The notes: generated from the sequence alone by a model not told the origin. 64,000 nt of DNA from Actomonas aquatica (GCF_019679435.2 NZ_CP139781.1:2976001-3040000); one strand, 5' to 3'; shown: positions 33,265 through 41,943, numbered from the stretch's first letter. Numbers and translations: made by a program.

Positions 33265-34392
33265 CTACAGCACCAGCACCGACCACAGGACACCGGCCGC
33301 AATCGCCGAGCCGATCACCCCTGCCACATTCGGCGCCATCGCCTGCATGAGCAGGTGATTGTCGGGATCCGCCTGGCGCCCGATCATCTGCACCACCCTC
33401 GCCGAATCCGGCACCGCCGACACTCCGGCCGCGCCCACCAGCGGGTTGATCTTATCCTTCAGGAACAGATTCATGAACTTCGCAAACAAGACCCCGCTGG
33501 CCGTCGCGATCATGAAGCTCAACGCCCCCAAACCGAAGATGAGCAACGACTGCGGCGTGAGGAAGGTGTCGGCCTGGGTGCTCGCGCCCACGGACACGCC
33601 CAGCAGAATCGTCACGATGTCGATCATGGCATTGCGGGCCGAGTTCGCCAATCGCTCGGTCACGCCGCTTTCCTTGAGCAGGTTGCCCAGGAAAAGCATG
33701 CCCAGCAACGCGATCGAACCCGGCGCGATGAGCGCGCAGATCAGGAACGCCGTAATAGGAAACAGAATACGCTCCCGCTTCGACACCCGCCGCGGCGCCT
33801 TCATCCGGATCTTACGCTCCGCCGGCGTGGTGAGCAGTTTCATGATCGGCGGCTGAATCACCGGCACCAGCGCCATGTAGGAATAAGCCGCCACCGCAAT
33901 CGCACCCAACAGATGCGGCGCCAGTTTCGCCGAGAGGAAGATCGCCGTCGGTCCGTCCGCACCACCGATGATGCCGATCGCGCCTGCCTCCATCGGCGTA
34001 AAACCGAGACCCAGCGCGCCGATCAACGTGAGGAAAATGCCCATCTGCGCCGCGCCGCCCAGCAGGATGAGTTTCGGATTCGACAACATCGTCGAGAAGT
34101 CGGTCATCGCGCCGATACCCATAAAAATGAGCGGCGGGAAAATGCCCTGCTTCACGCCGAAGTAGAGGTAGTAGAGCACGCTGCCTTCGTCATACACGCC
34201 CAACGGCATGCCGTCGGCATAAGGGATGTTGCCGAGCACGATGCCAAAGCCGATCGGCACCAGCAGCAGCGGCTCGTAATCCTTCACAATCGCAAGCGTC
34301 ACAAACACCAGCCCCACCACGATCATCACCGCGTGCCCGAAATCCAGCCCGGCAAACCCGGTCGTCGGCAGGAACTGTTGAAACGTATCCAT
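33265..34392 (-). CDS. mmdB: Na+-translocating decarboxylase beta subunit
   Basis: A 375-residue membrane protein with about ten helices. It contains GGADGPTAIFLSAKLAPHLLGAIAVAAYSYMALVP (by position about 155-190), the highly conserved Asp-containing loop of OadB/MmdB/GcdB proteins, where the Asp in GGADGPT is part of the Na+ path. The C-terminal AAGVSAVPDSARVVQ and APNVAGVIGSAIAAGV are also typical. It catalyses decarboxylation of carboxybiotin coupled to Na+ export. The gene is the fourth of the pump cluster, 21 bp after the biotin carrier. High confidence in the family; the substrate is set by the carboxyltransferase subunit. Confidence 0.94.
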   Translation of the reverse strand: MDTFQQFLPTTGFAGLDFGHAVMIVVGLVFVTLAIVKDYEPLLLVPIGFGIVLGNIPYADGMPLGVYDEGSVLYYLYFGVKQGIFPPLIFMGIGAMTDFSTMLSNPKLILLGGAAQMGIFLTLIGALGLGFTPMEAGAIGIIGGADGPTAIFLSAKLAPHLLGAIAVAAYSYMALVPVIQPPIMKLLTTPAERKIRMKAPRRVSKRERILFPITAFLICALIAPGSIALLGMLFLGNLLKESGVTERLANSARNAMIDIVTILLGVSVGASTQADTFLTPQSLLIFGLGALSFMIATASGVLFAKFMNLFLKDKINPLVGAAGVSAVPDSARVVQMIGRQADPDNHLLMQAMAPNVAGVIGSAIAAGVLWSVLVL

Positions 34393-34413
34393 TGTCCGGT
34401 GACGCGTCGCCCG

Positions 34414-34866
34414 CTACTCGATGGTCAGAAGTTCGCCGCCTTGCTCGACGACCGAGTCCTTGGCCACGTCGACCTTGGTGACCTTGCCGGCCACCGGGGC
34501 GGAGATGGTGTTCTCCATTTTCATCGCCTCCATCTTGAGCAGCGCCTGCCCCGCCTTCACCGCGTCGCCCACGCGCACAAACACATCCAGCACCGCACCT
34601 GGGATCGGCGCCCGCACCACGCCGGGCGCATCCTTGCCCTTCATGGTCGGGACGGGTTTCCCTCCCGGAGTGGTCACCGGGCGAGCCGCCGCCGCGCCCG
34701 GTGACCCGACCCCGGCCGAGGTCGCTTCACTCGGCAGAACCTCTTGCCGGGTGAGTCTGACCGCATACTCCACCCCATCCACCTCGAGCCGGCTTTCGTT
34801 GGGGCAGAGCGATTTGACCGTGACCGTCAGGGGTTGGTCGTTGATGACGAGTTGGTATCGGCGCAT
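34414..34866 (-). CDS. mmdC: biotin carboxyl carrier subunit of the Na+ decarboxylase
   Basis: A 150-residue protein. Residues 1-55 form a small N-terminal domain often seen in decarboxylase carriers, followed by a Gly/Ala/Pro-rich linker. The C-terminal 75 residues are a biotinyl domain with LLKMEAMKMENTISAP, in which the Lys of MKM is biotinylated. It shuttles the carboxyl group from the carboxyltransferase to the beta subunit. The start at ATG 34866 lies inside the end of the gamma-type gene (40-bp overlap), giving strong coupling. An in-frame start at 34911 would add 15 residues without conserved character. Confidence 0.93.
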   Translation of the reverse strand: MRRYQLVINDQPLTVTVKSLCPNESRLEVDGVEYAVRLTRQEVLPSEATSAGVGSPGAAAARPVTTPGGKPVPTMKGKDAPGVVRAPIPGAVLDVFVRVGDAVKAGQALLKMEAMKMENTISAPVAGKVTKVDVAKDSVVEQGGELLTIE

Positions 34867-35243
34867 GGGGCAGCGGGGTCGTTGTAACGCGAGGTGTTGA
34901 GGATCGACCACAGGCCGGCGGATCGCACCGGCTTGAAGGTGAGACGCGTCTGATCACCCAATCGAAAAACTTCCAACTCCCGCAGCGCCACCCACGCCAG
35001 CGCCGCCCGCACTTCCGGCGAGGGCAGGCCGTCGTCCTCCTCCGCCCCAGCGGCCGCGGCATCCGCTGGCTGGCCTTTACTCCGCCACGCATCCCACCGC
35101 TCCAATACCCGTGGTAACACCGTGATGTAGGCCGCGATCAACACCAGCCCGCCAAAGACGATGGAGATGCCCGTGATGGCCAACGGTATGCCGTCGCCAT
35201 CGACGATGTTCTGCCAGTTGAAGGCGAGCAGGAGCGGAGTCAT
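34827..35243 (-). CDS. OadG-family small membrane subunit (gamma/delta)
   Basis: A 138-residue protein with one helix (about residues 18-45, IPLAITGISIVFGGLVLIAAYITVLP in part) and a soluble C-terminal part. ITGISIVFGGLVLI is the usual start of OadG/MmdD small subunits, which hold the membrane and soluble parts of the pump together. The C-terminus contains TRLTFKPVRSAGLWS and a polar, Thr/Ser/Asn-rich tail that is coded by the part overlapping the biotin carrier gene. It begins 18 bp after the carboxyltransferase gene. Small subunits vary much, so the helix and gene order carry most of the evidence. Confidence 0.85.
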   Translation of the reverse strand: MTPLLLAFNWQNIVDGDGIPLAITGISIVFGGLVLIAAYITVLPRVLERWDAWRSKGQPADAAAAGAEEDDGLPSPEVRAALAWVALRELEVFRLGDQTRLTFKPVRSAGLWSILNTSRYNDPAAPCADTNSSSTTNP

Positions 35244-35261
35244 CGGAGCGGCGCCTCCTCT

Positions 35262-36815
35262 TCACAGCGGCATGTTGCCGTGCTTCTTGCGGGGGTTGCT
35301 GTCCTGTTTGTTCTCGAGCATCGTCAGCGCCTTGATGACGCGCAGGCGGGTGCGGCCGGGCGTGATGATGTCGTCGATGTAGCCGCGACGGGCGGCCACG
35401 AGCGGTGTGGTGAAGCGCTCGTTGTAGTCCTTTTCCTTTTCCGCCAGCAGCGCCTTCGGATCCTCCGCCTTGGCGGCTTCGCGGGCGTGCAGAATTTCGA
35501 CCGCGCCCCGCGCGCCCATCACCGCGATCTCCGCGGTGGGCCAGGCGTAGTTGATGTCGCCGCGCAAATGTTTAGAGCTCATCACGCAATACGCCCCGCC
35601 ATAGGCCTTCCTCGTAATGACGGTGACTTTCGGAACAGTGGCTTCGGCGTAGGCGTATAACATCTTCGCACCCTCGCGGATAATTCCACGATGTTCCTGC
35701 GCGGTTCCCGGCAGGAACCCGGGCACGTCGACTAACGTGATGAGCGGAAGGTTAAAACAATCGCAGAAGCGCACGAAGCGCGCCCCTTTGATTGATGAGT
35801 CGCAATCGAGCACGCCCGCGAGATGCGTCGGCTGATTTGCCACAATGCCGACCGGCTTTCCGCCCATGCGGGCGAAGCCAGTGACCAGGCTCGGGCCGAA
35901 GCCCGCCTGCGACTCCATGAAGTCACCATTGTCCACGATCGCCCCGATCACTGCCGTGATGTCGTAGGGGTGGTTGGGGTTCTCCGGCACGATCGCATCG
36001 AGGCCGGCATCGTAACGGTCCGGCGGATCCTGCGTCGCGCGTTGCGGCGGCATCTCCAGATGATTGGAGGGCAGAAACGCCACCAGCCGCTTGATTTGTT
36101 CGAGCGTCGTCAGCTCGTCCGGACAGGCAAAGTGCGCCACGCCACTACGGGTCGTGTGCACCGCCGCGCCACCGAGATCTTCGGTGGTGACGTCCTCATG
36201 TGTGACCGTTTTGACCACCTTGGGTCCGGTCAGGAACATGTTGCTCTGTCCCTCCACCATGAAGGTGAAGTCCGTCAAAGCCGGCGAGTAAACCGCCCCG
36301 CCGGCGCACGGCCCGAAGATGGCCGAGATCTGCGGCACCACGCCCGAAGTGAGCACGTTGCGCAGAAAGATGTCGGTGTAACCCGCGAGGCTTTCGATGC
36401 CTTCCTGAATGCGGGCGCCACCGCTGTCGTTGAGGCCGATGACCGGCGCGCCGTTCTTGAGCGCCATGTCCATGACCTTGCAGATCTTTTCGGCAAAGGT
36501 CTCCGACAGCGAACCGCCGAAGACGGTGAAGTCCTGCGAAAACACATACACCAGACGCCCTTCAATCGTGCCGTAGCCCGTCACGACGCCGTCGCCGGCG
36601 AAGTGTTTGTCGCCCATGCCGAAGTCGCCGCAGCGATGCTCTTTGAAGAGGTCAAATTCCTCAAAACTGCCCTCGTCCAAAAGGACGGCGAGGCGTTCGC
36701 GGGCGGTGAGGCGGCCCTTTGCCTTGTGCTTGGCGATGCGGTCGGCGCCGCCGCCGAGCCGAGCGGTTTGTTTCAACTCGGCCAGCTCCTGCAAACGTTG
36801 GAGGGGTGACGGCAT
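35262..36815 (-). CDS. mmdA: carboxyltransferase subunit, methylmalonyl-CoA decarboxylase alpha / PccB type
   Basis: A 517-residue acyl-CoA carboxyltransferase. It has the two crotonase-like halves with [19 protein letters not shown] (about residue 140), [21 protein letters not shown] and, in the second half, [35 protein letters not shown] (in part) and a [11 protein letters not shown] oxyanion loop. Because it is of the CoA-dependent type, not the OadA type, the pump should act on methylmalonyl-CoA or a similar acyl-CoA, making propionyl-CoA and exporting Na+. No biotin carboxylase gene adjoins, which supports the decarboxylase over a carboxylase. ATG 36815 was chosen; the upstream in-frame extension is unlike the family. 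Confidence 0.93.
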   Translation of the reverse strand: MPSPLQRLQELAELKQTARLGGGADRIAKHKAKGRLTARERLAVLLDEGSFEEFDLFKEHRCGDFGMGDKHFAGDGVVTGYGTIEGRLVYVFSQDFTVFGGSLSETFAEKICKVMDMALKNGAPVIGLNDSGGARIQEGIESLAGYTDIFLRNVLTSGVVPQISAIFGPCAGGAVYSPALTDFTFMVEGQSNMFLTGPKVVKTVTHEDVTTEDLGGAAVHTTRSGVAHFACPDELTTLEQIKRLVAFLPSNHLEMPPQRATQDPPDRYDAGLDAIVPENPNHPYDITAVIGAIVDNGDFMESQAGFGPSLVTGFARMGGKPVGIVANQPTHLAGVLDCDSSIKGARFVRFCDCFNLPLITLVDVPGFLPGTAQEHRGIIREGAKMLYAYAEATVPKVTVITRKAYGGAYCVMSSKHLRGDINYAWPTAEIAVMGARGAVEILHAREAAKAEDPKALLAEKEKDYNERFTTPLVAARRGYIDDIITPGRTRLRVIKALTMLENKQDSNPRKKHGNMPL

Positions 36816-36844
36816 GGCGCCGCGGGGGTTGGGGTGGGGGTAAA

Positions 36845-37132
36845 CTAAACGTGCTGATAAACCTGATACAGCGTGGTCTCCCCCAACAGCTCGTCGATCT
36901 TGGCTTGGATCGCCGCCCGCTCGGGTTTGTTGAGCCACTCTGTCCATTGCGCGAGAGTCGCCCAGGTGCTGATCACCAGATACTCTCCCGGCGCTTCAAT
37001 ATTCAAAAAAGTCTCTCCTGAGACGTAGCCCGGTTGGGCGAGTGCCATCGCCCGCAAGCGCTGTAAGAGCGGCTTGAGTTCCTCGAAGCACCGGGGCGTG
37101 CCTCTGCGGACAATGAGCACTTTGACGGCCAT
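36845..37132 (-). CDS. antibiotic biosynthesis monooxygenase (ABM)-domain protein
   Basis: A 95-residue protein starting [11 protein letters not shown]. It has the ferredoxin-like fold pattern of ABM proteins: an N-terminal strand, a helix with [18 protein letters not shown], then [25 protein letters not shown] and a C-terminal helix with [13 protein letters not shown]. Members can be small monooxygenases or heme-handling proteins, but many have no known role. It is 29 bp upstream of mmdA on the same strand and heads the pump operon. The link to methylmalonyl-CoA decarboxylation is unknown. A longer frame to 37252 exists but adds a region without family features. Confidence 0.8.
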   Translation of the reverse strand: MAVKVLIVRRGTPRCFEELKPLLQRLRAMALAQPGYVSGETFLNIEAPGEYLVISTWATLAQWTEWLNKPERAAIQAKIDELLGETTLYQVYQHV

Positions 37133-37283
37133 TTTCGTTGGGGTAGGACGAAATTTACCTGACGCTGCCATGCATAGCCGATCCGCCGCCAGACTGCTCA
37201 TCGTTTCTTGCCAAAACCTTCGCCCTTCGTGGCACGTGCGCCCGATGAACAAGTCGGCCCGCCTCCGGTCTTATCTCCTCATC

Positions 37284-37691
37284 ATGAAGTCGCCCCTGCG
37301 CTCCCTCGCCCTGCTCTCGCTCCTCCCCCTGTTGTTCGGAGGTTGCCTGGCCGTCGGCACCGGCGTGACCGAACGCCAATGGAACGCCGCCCTGAAAGCC
37401 CTCGAACCCGGCCTCACTCAGGCTCAGCTCCTGCGCATGATGGGCGAACCGCGCGAACGCGTCCCCGCCGAGACGGACGACAACTTCGACACCGTGTGGA
37501 TCTACTCGCGTCCCGAAGTCATCGGCACACGCCCTGAGCTCGTCGGGGAGCACGACATCATGCTGCCCAACGGCAAACACACCATGAGCGTCCCCGACTA
37601 CGAGGACACCGACATCACCGTCATCGCCGAATACCACCTCCACTGGCGCGGCGAAACCCTCGTGGACTGGGAACGCGTCGAGCTGAAGTAA
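37284..37691 (+). CDS. SmpA/OmlA-like outer-membrane lipoprotein
   Basis: A 135-residue lipoprotein. The signal peptide ends with a lipobox LLFGGC, so Cys is lipidated. The mature part has the BamE/SmpA-like pattern: TERQWNAALKALEPGLTQAQLLRMMGEP (in part), that is a helix leading to L-x-x-x-G-E-P, followed by strands with DTVWIYSRP. It may bind the envelope or take part in outer-membrane assembly, but similarity is to the short fold only. It is divergent from the ABM gene. ATG 37284 was chosen because the signal peptide begins there. Followed by three hairpin elements. Confidence 0.75.
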   Translation: MKSPLRSLALLSLLPLLFGGCLAVGTGVTERQWNAALKALEPGLTQAQLLRMMGEPRERVPAETDDNFDTVWIYSRPEVIGTRPELVGEHDIMLPNGKHTMSVPDYEDTDITVIAEYHLHWRGETLVDWERVELK

Positions 37692-37719
37692 ACGCACCGG
37701 CCCCACGCCTCCCTCGTGG

Positions 37720-37738
37720 CCACGGCATCCTGCCGTGG
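37720..37738. repeat. 8-3-8 hairpin element (copy 4)
   Basis: CCACGGCA (37720-37727), loop TCC, TGCCGTGG (37731-37738): a perfect 8-bp stem with a 3-nt loop. It is the first of three hairpins between the convergent lipoprotein and dmeF genes. Confidence 0.65.
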
Positions 37739-37773
37739 TGCGTTGCCTCTCCGCCACCGCCCCGTCTTCCCGC

Positions 37774-37794
37774 GGACGGCCCGGCGGTCCGTCC
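37774..37794. repeat. 8-3-8-like hairpin element (copy 5)
   Basis: GGACGG-C-CC (37774-37782), loop GGC, GG-T-CCGTCC (37786-37794): nine positions with one mismatch and a 3-nt loop. Confidence 0.6.
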
Positions 37795-37818
37795 CTACCT
37801 ACAACGTCACCATCAAAA

Positions 37819-37846
37819 TGTAGCAGCGGCCGTCTCGGCCGCTCCA
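37819..37846. repeat. 8-3-8 hairpin element (copy 6)
   Basis: TGTAGC is followed by AGCGGCCG (37825-37832), loop TCT, CGGCCGCT (37836-37843), then CC. It has a perfect 8-bp stem and the same TGTAG start and CC end as copies 1 and 3. Confidence 0.7.
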
Positions 37847-37908
37847 CTGTCGCCCCTCAGCCCTCTGCGCCCATCAGCGATCTCTGCGGTTGTATCCAAT
37901 CCGCGTCC

Positions 37909-38910
37909 CTACTCTTCCGCCGTATTCACCTCGATGGTCACATGCGGAAACCGCGCCGCATCCAACCGCGCCCGATACCCATCCGGCGACTCCGGAGTCG
38001 GGCTGGCCACGGCTACCACCACACTCACGGCATTCGGTGCGATCGACCACACATGCAGATCCGTCACCTGCGTATGACCGTCGCCCTCCAACGCCGCCCG
38101 CACCTCGCTCGTCTCTCGCTCCGAAGCCTGGCGATCGAGCAACACTCCGCCGGTTTGTTTCAACAGTCCGATTGACCAATGCGCGACCAGCACGGAACCG
38201 GCGATGCCCATCACCGGATCCATCCAAATCCAACCGAAGAACTTGGCCGCCAACAACGCCACGATGGCCGTCACCGATGTCAGCGCATCCGCCAATACGT
38301 GCAGGTAAGCCGAGCGCAGGTTGTGATCATGATGGGCATGTCCGTGCCCATGCCTGTGCCCGTGGTCGTGATCATGGTCATGCGCGTGGTGGTTCTCATG
38401 CCCGTGGTCATGGTCATGCTCCTCCTCGCCGTGGTCATGATGATGGTGGTGGTGATGGTCGTGATTGTCGCCCAGCACGAAGACCGAAATGCCGTTCACC
38501 ACGAGCCCGACCACCGCAACCAGGATAGCCTGGTTGAACGCGATCGCCGTCGGCGAGAGCAGCCGCTCCACGCTTTCCCACGCCATCAACAGGGCGAAGA
38601 GCGCCAGCACCACCGCCCCGCAGAAACCGCCCAACGCATTCACCTTTCCGGTGCCAAACGAGAACGCCGGATCATTCGCATGCCGCCGCGCATACACGTA
38701 GGCAAAGGCCGTGATGCCCAGCGCCACCGCATGGGAGCCCATATGCATGCCATCGGCCAACAGCGCCATGGAGCCGAAACCAATGCCGGCGGTGATCTCG
38801 ATCACCATCATCACCACCGTGATCGCGATAACGATCAGCGTGCGTGCTTCACCGGGCTTTTTCTCATCCTGGCCAAAAGTATGGCCATGTTTCCAACGAC
38901 TCAGGTCCAT
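37909..38910 (-). CDS. dmeF: cation diffusion facilitator, DmeF-type Ni2+/Co2+ exporter
   Basis: A 333-residue CDF protein with six helices. It begins with WKHGHTF, a DmeF hallmark, and contains the metal-site motifs LLADGMHMGSHAVAL and HVLADALTSVTAI. Between helices IV and V (about residues 148-196) lies a loop of nearly only His, Asp, Gly and Glu, a metal-binding stretch. The C-terminal cytoplasmic domain has VTDLHVWSIAPN. It exports Ni2+ or Co2+ (possibly Zn2+) in exchange for protons. It is 22 bp downstream of the metal-sensing repressor gene, forming a dmeRF operon. Confidence 0.93.
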   Translation of the reverse strand: MDLSRWKHGHTFGQDEKKPGEARTLIVIAITVVMMVIEITAGIGFGSMALLADGMHMGSHAVALGITAFAYVYARRHANDPAFSFGTGKVNALGGFCGAVVLALFALLMAWESVERLLSPTAIAFNQAILVAVVGLVVNGISVFVLGDNHDHHHHHHHDHGEEEHDHDHGHENHHAHDHDHDHGHRHGHGHAHHDHNLRSAYLHVLADALTSVTAIVALLAAKFFGWIWMDPVMGIAGSVLVAHWSIGLLKQTGGVLLDRQASERETSEVRAALEGDGHTQVTDLHVWSIAPNAVSVVVAVASPTPESPDGYRARLDAARFPHVTIEVNTAEE

Positions 38911-38932
38911 GGTCTGGTTCTCCGCAGGGTGG

Positions 38933-39208
38933 TTATTTCAAATAGCTGCCGACGATCTGCCGCAGCTCCTCCGCCGCCTGTTGCACCGGCGCACTCGCAC
39001 TCGGCTCCCGCACCAGGTGGTGTTCGATGTGATCGGAAATCAACTCCCGGGTAAGCGCATCAAACGCGCCCCGACACGCCGCCGCATTCTGCAACACCTT
39101 GTAGCAGTCCGCCCCCTCCTCGAGCATACGCTCGATCCCCTCGATCTGCCCCTTCAGCCGTTTCACCCGGTTGACCAGCTTCTTGTTATGATGATGCAAG
39201 TGCGACAT
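38933..39208 (-). CDS. dmeR: DmeR/RcnR-FrmR-family metal-responsive repressor
   Basis: A 91-residue all-helical protein of the CsoR/RcnR/FrmR family. It starts MSHLHHHNKKLVNRVKRLKGQIEGIERMLEE (in part), and the conserved Cys is in DCYKVLQNAAACRGA. His residues near the N-terminus together with Cys36 are the ligand pattern of the Ni/Co-sensing RcnR/DmeR branch, not of copper-sensing CsoR. When metal binds, the protein leaves DNA and lets dmeF be made. Directly upstream lies a 22-bp near-perfect palindrome that touches the start codon. The start is fixed by the conserved N-terminal His. Confidence 0.92.
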   Translation of the reverse strand: MSHLHHHNKKLVNRVKRLKGQIEGIERMLEEGADCYKVLQNAAACRGAFDALTRELISDHIEHHLVREPSASAPVQQAAEELRQIVGSYLK

Positions 39209-39230
39209 ATACTATACCCCGGTATAGTAT
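39209..39230 (-). promoter_or_regulatory. DmeR operator and overlapping -10 box
   Basis: ATACTATACC (39209-39218) and GGTATAGTAT (39221-39230) form a perfect 10-bp inverted repeat around CC: a GC-tract flanked by AT arms, as known for RcnR/FrmR-type operators. On the minus strand it contains TATAGT, a good -10 match, and it ends one base before the dmeR ATG. Binding would block RNA polymerase directly. Confidence 0.85.
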
Positions 39231-39301
39231 TTGAATCCGACCGCAAGCCTATTGCGCCAGCCCACCTAGGCCCGACCCCATCTCCCCACAGCGTGCGGAA
39301 A

Positions 39302-40219
39302 TCAACCACCTCCCGGCGCGCGCAGCGACTCCCGCAAGCGCTGCGGCGAGACACCGTGCACGTGCCGAAACACGCGCGAGAAGTGCAGCGGATCATCGAA
39401 GCCGACCCGTGCCGCCACTTCCTTCACCATGAGGTCCGTGTCGATCAACGCGTGCGCGGCTTCATTCATCTTTCGCCGCGTCAGGTATTGGTAGGGCGTC
39501 ACGCCTTGGTAACGCCGAAACAGCCGATGCAGCGTGGGCAGACTCACATGCGCCACCGCCGCCAGCTCACCAAGTGACCCAAACCGCTCCGGCCCGGCAT
39601 CGATCAAGCGCTTGCAGCGCGTGAACGTCTCGAGCTGCGGATCCCGCGTCTGCTCGCCGCGGAGCTGCGCCTGCTCCAGCTTGAGCAGGAGCCGACAAAA
39701 CGAGTTCCAACACAGCGCCTCGGTGCGGGGCCCGTGCTCCTTTCCCTCCTGCAGGATCAGGTCAAAAATCTCGCGCAATTCCGCGTGTCCGCCGAAGTGC
39801 TGCATCCGCCCCATCAACGCCACCGGCTCCTCCAAGACCCGCCGCGCCTTGTTCCCCACCAGACAGAGGAAGTATTTCGTCATGGCTTTCCCCGCCGTCG
39901 ACATACTCACCGGCATTCCGGGGCCATAAGCAAACACACACCCCGCTCGCAGGGACTGCACCGGCCCGTCGCCCAAGCGCAGCTCCCCCGCGCCCTCCGC
40001 CACGAACTCCAGCGTTGTGAACGGATAGGTGCGGCGCTGCACGCTGTATTCACCTTTACAATACTCCCGCCCGCCCAGCGCCACCGCCATGGGGCCATGG
40101 TGACGCTCCGCCAACTCCCGGAAAAAGAAATCCCCTGGCACTTTGCCGTGCAGCAAATCCTGCTTCGTCAGCGTCGAACCCCGCCGGACCGTGTTAGAAA
40201 TATCCATGCCTTCTGACAT
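39302..40219 (-). CDS. AraC-family transcriptional regulator
   Basis: A 305-residue regulator. The N-terminal part (about 1-200) is a cupin-like sensing domain with YPFTTLEFVAEGAGELRLGDG (in part). The C-terminal 95 residues hold two helix-turn-helix units, including LAAVAHVSLPTLHRLFRRYQG and VAARVGFDDPLHFSRVFRHVHGVSP (in part), the standard AraC signature. It is divergent from the fucose-isomerase-like gene with an 87-bp gap, so it probably senses the sugar and activates that operon. ATG 40219 or 40207 may be the start. A much longer open frame upstream runs antisense through the isomerase gene and is not real. Confidence 0.9.
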   Translation of the reverse strand: MSEGMDISNTVRRGSTLTKQDLLHGKVPGDFFFRELAERHHGPMAVALGGREYCKGEYSVQRRTYPFTTLEFVAEGAGELRLGDGPVQSLRAGCVFAYGPGMPVSMSTAGKAMTKYFLCLVGNKARRVLEEPVALMGRMQHFGGHAELREIFDLILQEGKEHGPRTEALCWNSFCRLLLKLEQAQLRGEQTRDPQLETFTRCKRLIDAGPERFGSLGELAAVAHVSLPTLHRLFRRYQGVTPYQYLTRRKMNEAAHALIDTDLMVKEVAARVGFDDPLHFSRVFRHVHGVSPQRLRESLRAPGGG

Positions 40220-40306
40220 CAATGTCCATTCATCCCGCCGCTGGCAAATGGTATGATCGAGCCCCCCCTCCTCCCCTTCCGCTGTTGCGGTTAATGCTTT
40301 ATATCC

Positions 40307-41941
40307 ATGTCTACCCAATCCCCCACCCGTCCCGCCGTCACCCTGATTGCCAATGGTGACCTGCGCGTCTCCGCCAACCAAGCCTGCTGGGCCGCCCAGC
40401 AGGAGATGGAACGCCAACTGACCCAAACCCTCGCCGATCTCGGCTGGGACGTCCGCCGCGCCCATCCCTACAAGGCCGCCCAAAAACACGGCTTCATCGG
40501 CTCGCAGAAGGAGGGCATGGAGGTGTTTGCCACCATCGATCCCACCGCGCCGCTCATCGTCGCGGAGAGCGTCTGGCAATACTCCCACCACATCCTCCAC
40601 GGCCTGATCACCCACCGCGGCCCGATCCTCACCATCGCCAATTGGTCCGGCACCTGGCCGGGCCTTGTCGGCATGCTCAACCTCAACGGCTCTCTCACCA
40701 AAGCCGGCGTCAAATACTCGACCTTGTGGTCGAAGGATTTCACCGACGACTTCTTCCTCACCGCCCTCCGCCGTTGGCTGGAGAAGGGCAAGGTCACGCA
40801 CCCGACCCGGCACGTGCAAAAGCTCGCCAAGGCCAAGGTTCCCGCCCGCGCCCAAAAGGTCGCGCAACAACTCGCCGACGAACTGCGCACGCGCAAAGCC
40901 ATCATGGGCGTCTTCGACGAGGGCTGCATGGGCATGTTCAACGCCATCATCCCCGACCACCTCTTGTTCCCCACCGGCGTCTTCAAAGAACGCCTCTCCC
41001 AATCCGCCCTCTACTACGCGGCCTCCCAAGTGACCGAGGCCGAAGCCCGCGCCGTTCTCGACTGGTTGCTGGCCAAGGGCATGACCTTCCACTTCGGTCA
41101 GGACGAAGCCACCGAACTCACCGAAGCCCAGGTGCTCGCCCAGTGCCGCACCTACATCGCCGCCCTGCGCATCGCCGACGAGTTCGGCTGCGACACCATC
41201 GGTATCCAATACCAACAGGGCCTCAAAGACCTGCTCCCCGCCTCCGACCTCACCGAGGGCCTGCTCAACAACTCCGAGCGCCCGCCGGTCAAAAACGACC
41301 GCGGCCGCATCATCCGCCGCGGCCAACCGTTGCCGCACTTCAACGAGGTCGACGAATGCGCCGGCCTCGACGGCCTGCTCACCTACCGCGTGCATCAGGC
41401 CCTCGGGCAACCGGTCGAAAACACGCTGCATGACCTGCGCTGGGGCGATCACGATCAGAGCGGCACCGTCGACGATTTTGTCTGGGTCTTCCTCATCTCC
41501 GGCGCCGCGCCGCCCGCGCATCACATTGGTGGATACAAGGGCACCGACTCCCTGCGACAGCCCCCGATGTATTTCCGTCTCGGCGGCGGCACCGTGCGCG
41601 GCATCGCCAAACCCGGCGAGATCGTCTGGAGCCGCATCTTCATCGCGAACGGCAAACTCAAGATGGACCTCGGACGCGCCAAGGTCATCGAGTTGCCCCG
41701 CGAAGAAACCGAACGCCGCTGGCAGGAAACCACCCCCGAGTGGCCCATCATGCATGCCGTCACCTACGGCGTTTCCCGCGACCAAATGATGGCCCGCCAT
41801 CAGGCCAATCACATTCAGGTCGCCTACGCCAACTCCGCCCGCGAAGCCGACCTCGCCATGTATGCCAAAGCCGCCCTCGCCGCGGAACTCGGACTCGAGG
41901 TCAACCTCTGCGGCACCCGCGCCAACGGCAAACCGTTCTGA
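40307..41941 (+). CDS. L-fucose isomerase-like (fucose/arabinose isomerase superfamily) protein
   Basis: A 544-residue protein of the fucose/arabinose isomerase superfamily. Residues [16 protein letters not shown] hold an acidic metal-site residue, the central region has [16 protein letters not shown], and the C-terminal barrel domain carries [28 protein letters not shown] (in part). Classic FucI is about 590 residues, so this is somewhat short and may use another deoxy- or keto-sugar. It would convert an aldose to a ketose in the cytoplasm with Mn2+. It is followed after 2 bp by a class II aldolase. The needed sugar kinase is not in the window. Confidence 0.82.
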   Translation: MSTQSPTRPAVTLIANGDLRVSANQACWAAQQEMERQLTQTLADLGWDVRRAHPYKAAQKHGFIGSQKEGMEVFATIDPTAPLIVAESVWQYSHHILHGLITHRGPILTIANWSGTWPGLVGMLNLNGSLTKAGVKYSTLWSKDFTDDFFLTALRRWLEKGKVTHPTRHVQKLAKAKVPARAQKVAQQLADELRTRKAIMGVFDEGCMGMFNAIIPDHLLFPTGVFKERLSQSALYYAASQVTEAEARAVLDWLLAKGMTFHFGQDEATELTEAQVLAQCRTYIAALRIADEFGCDTIGIQYQQGLKDLLPASDLTEGLLNNSERPPVKNDRGRIIRRGQPLPHFNEVDECAGLDGLLTYRVHQALGQPVENTLHDLRWGDHDQSGTVDDFVWVFLISGAAPPAHHIGGYKGTDSLRQPPMYFRLGGGTVRGIAKPGEIVWSRIFIANGKLKMDLGRAKVIELPREETERRWQETTPEWPIMHAVTYGVSRDQMMARHQANHIQVAYANSAREADLAMYAKAALAAELGLEVNLCGTRANGKPF

Positions 41942-41943
41942 GC

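Noticed and set aside
38319-38470. Short CAT/CAC-rich repeats as a microsatellite or CRISPR-like array
   Set aside because: They encode the His/Asp-rich metal loop of DmeF; units are irregular and there are no spacers. No CRISPR array was seen anywhere in the window.
38179-39054. Met/Val-rich frame antisense to dmeF
   Set aside because: Its odd composition is the complement of the His-rich loop of dmeF (CAT/CAC codons read backwards).
40220-41812. Open frame extending the AraC gene far upstream
   Set aside because: It runs antisense through the fucose-isomerase-like gene and lacks protein-like character; the AraC family N-terminus starts at 40219 or 40207.
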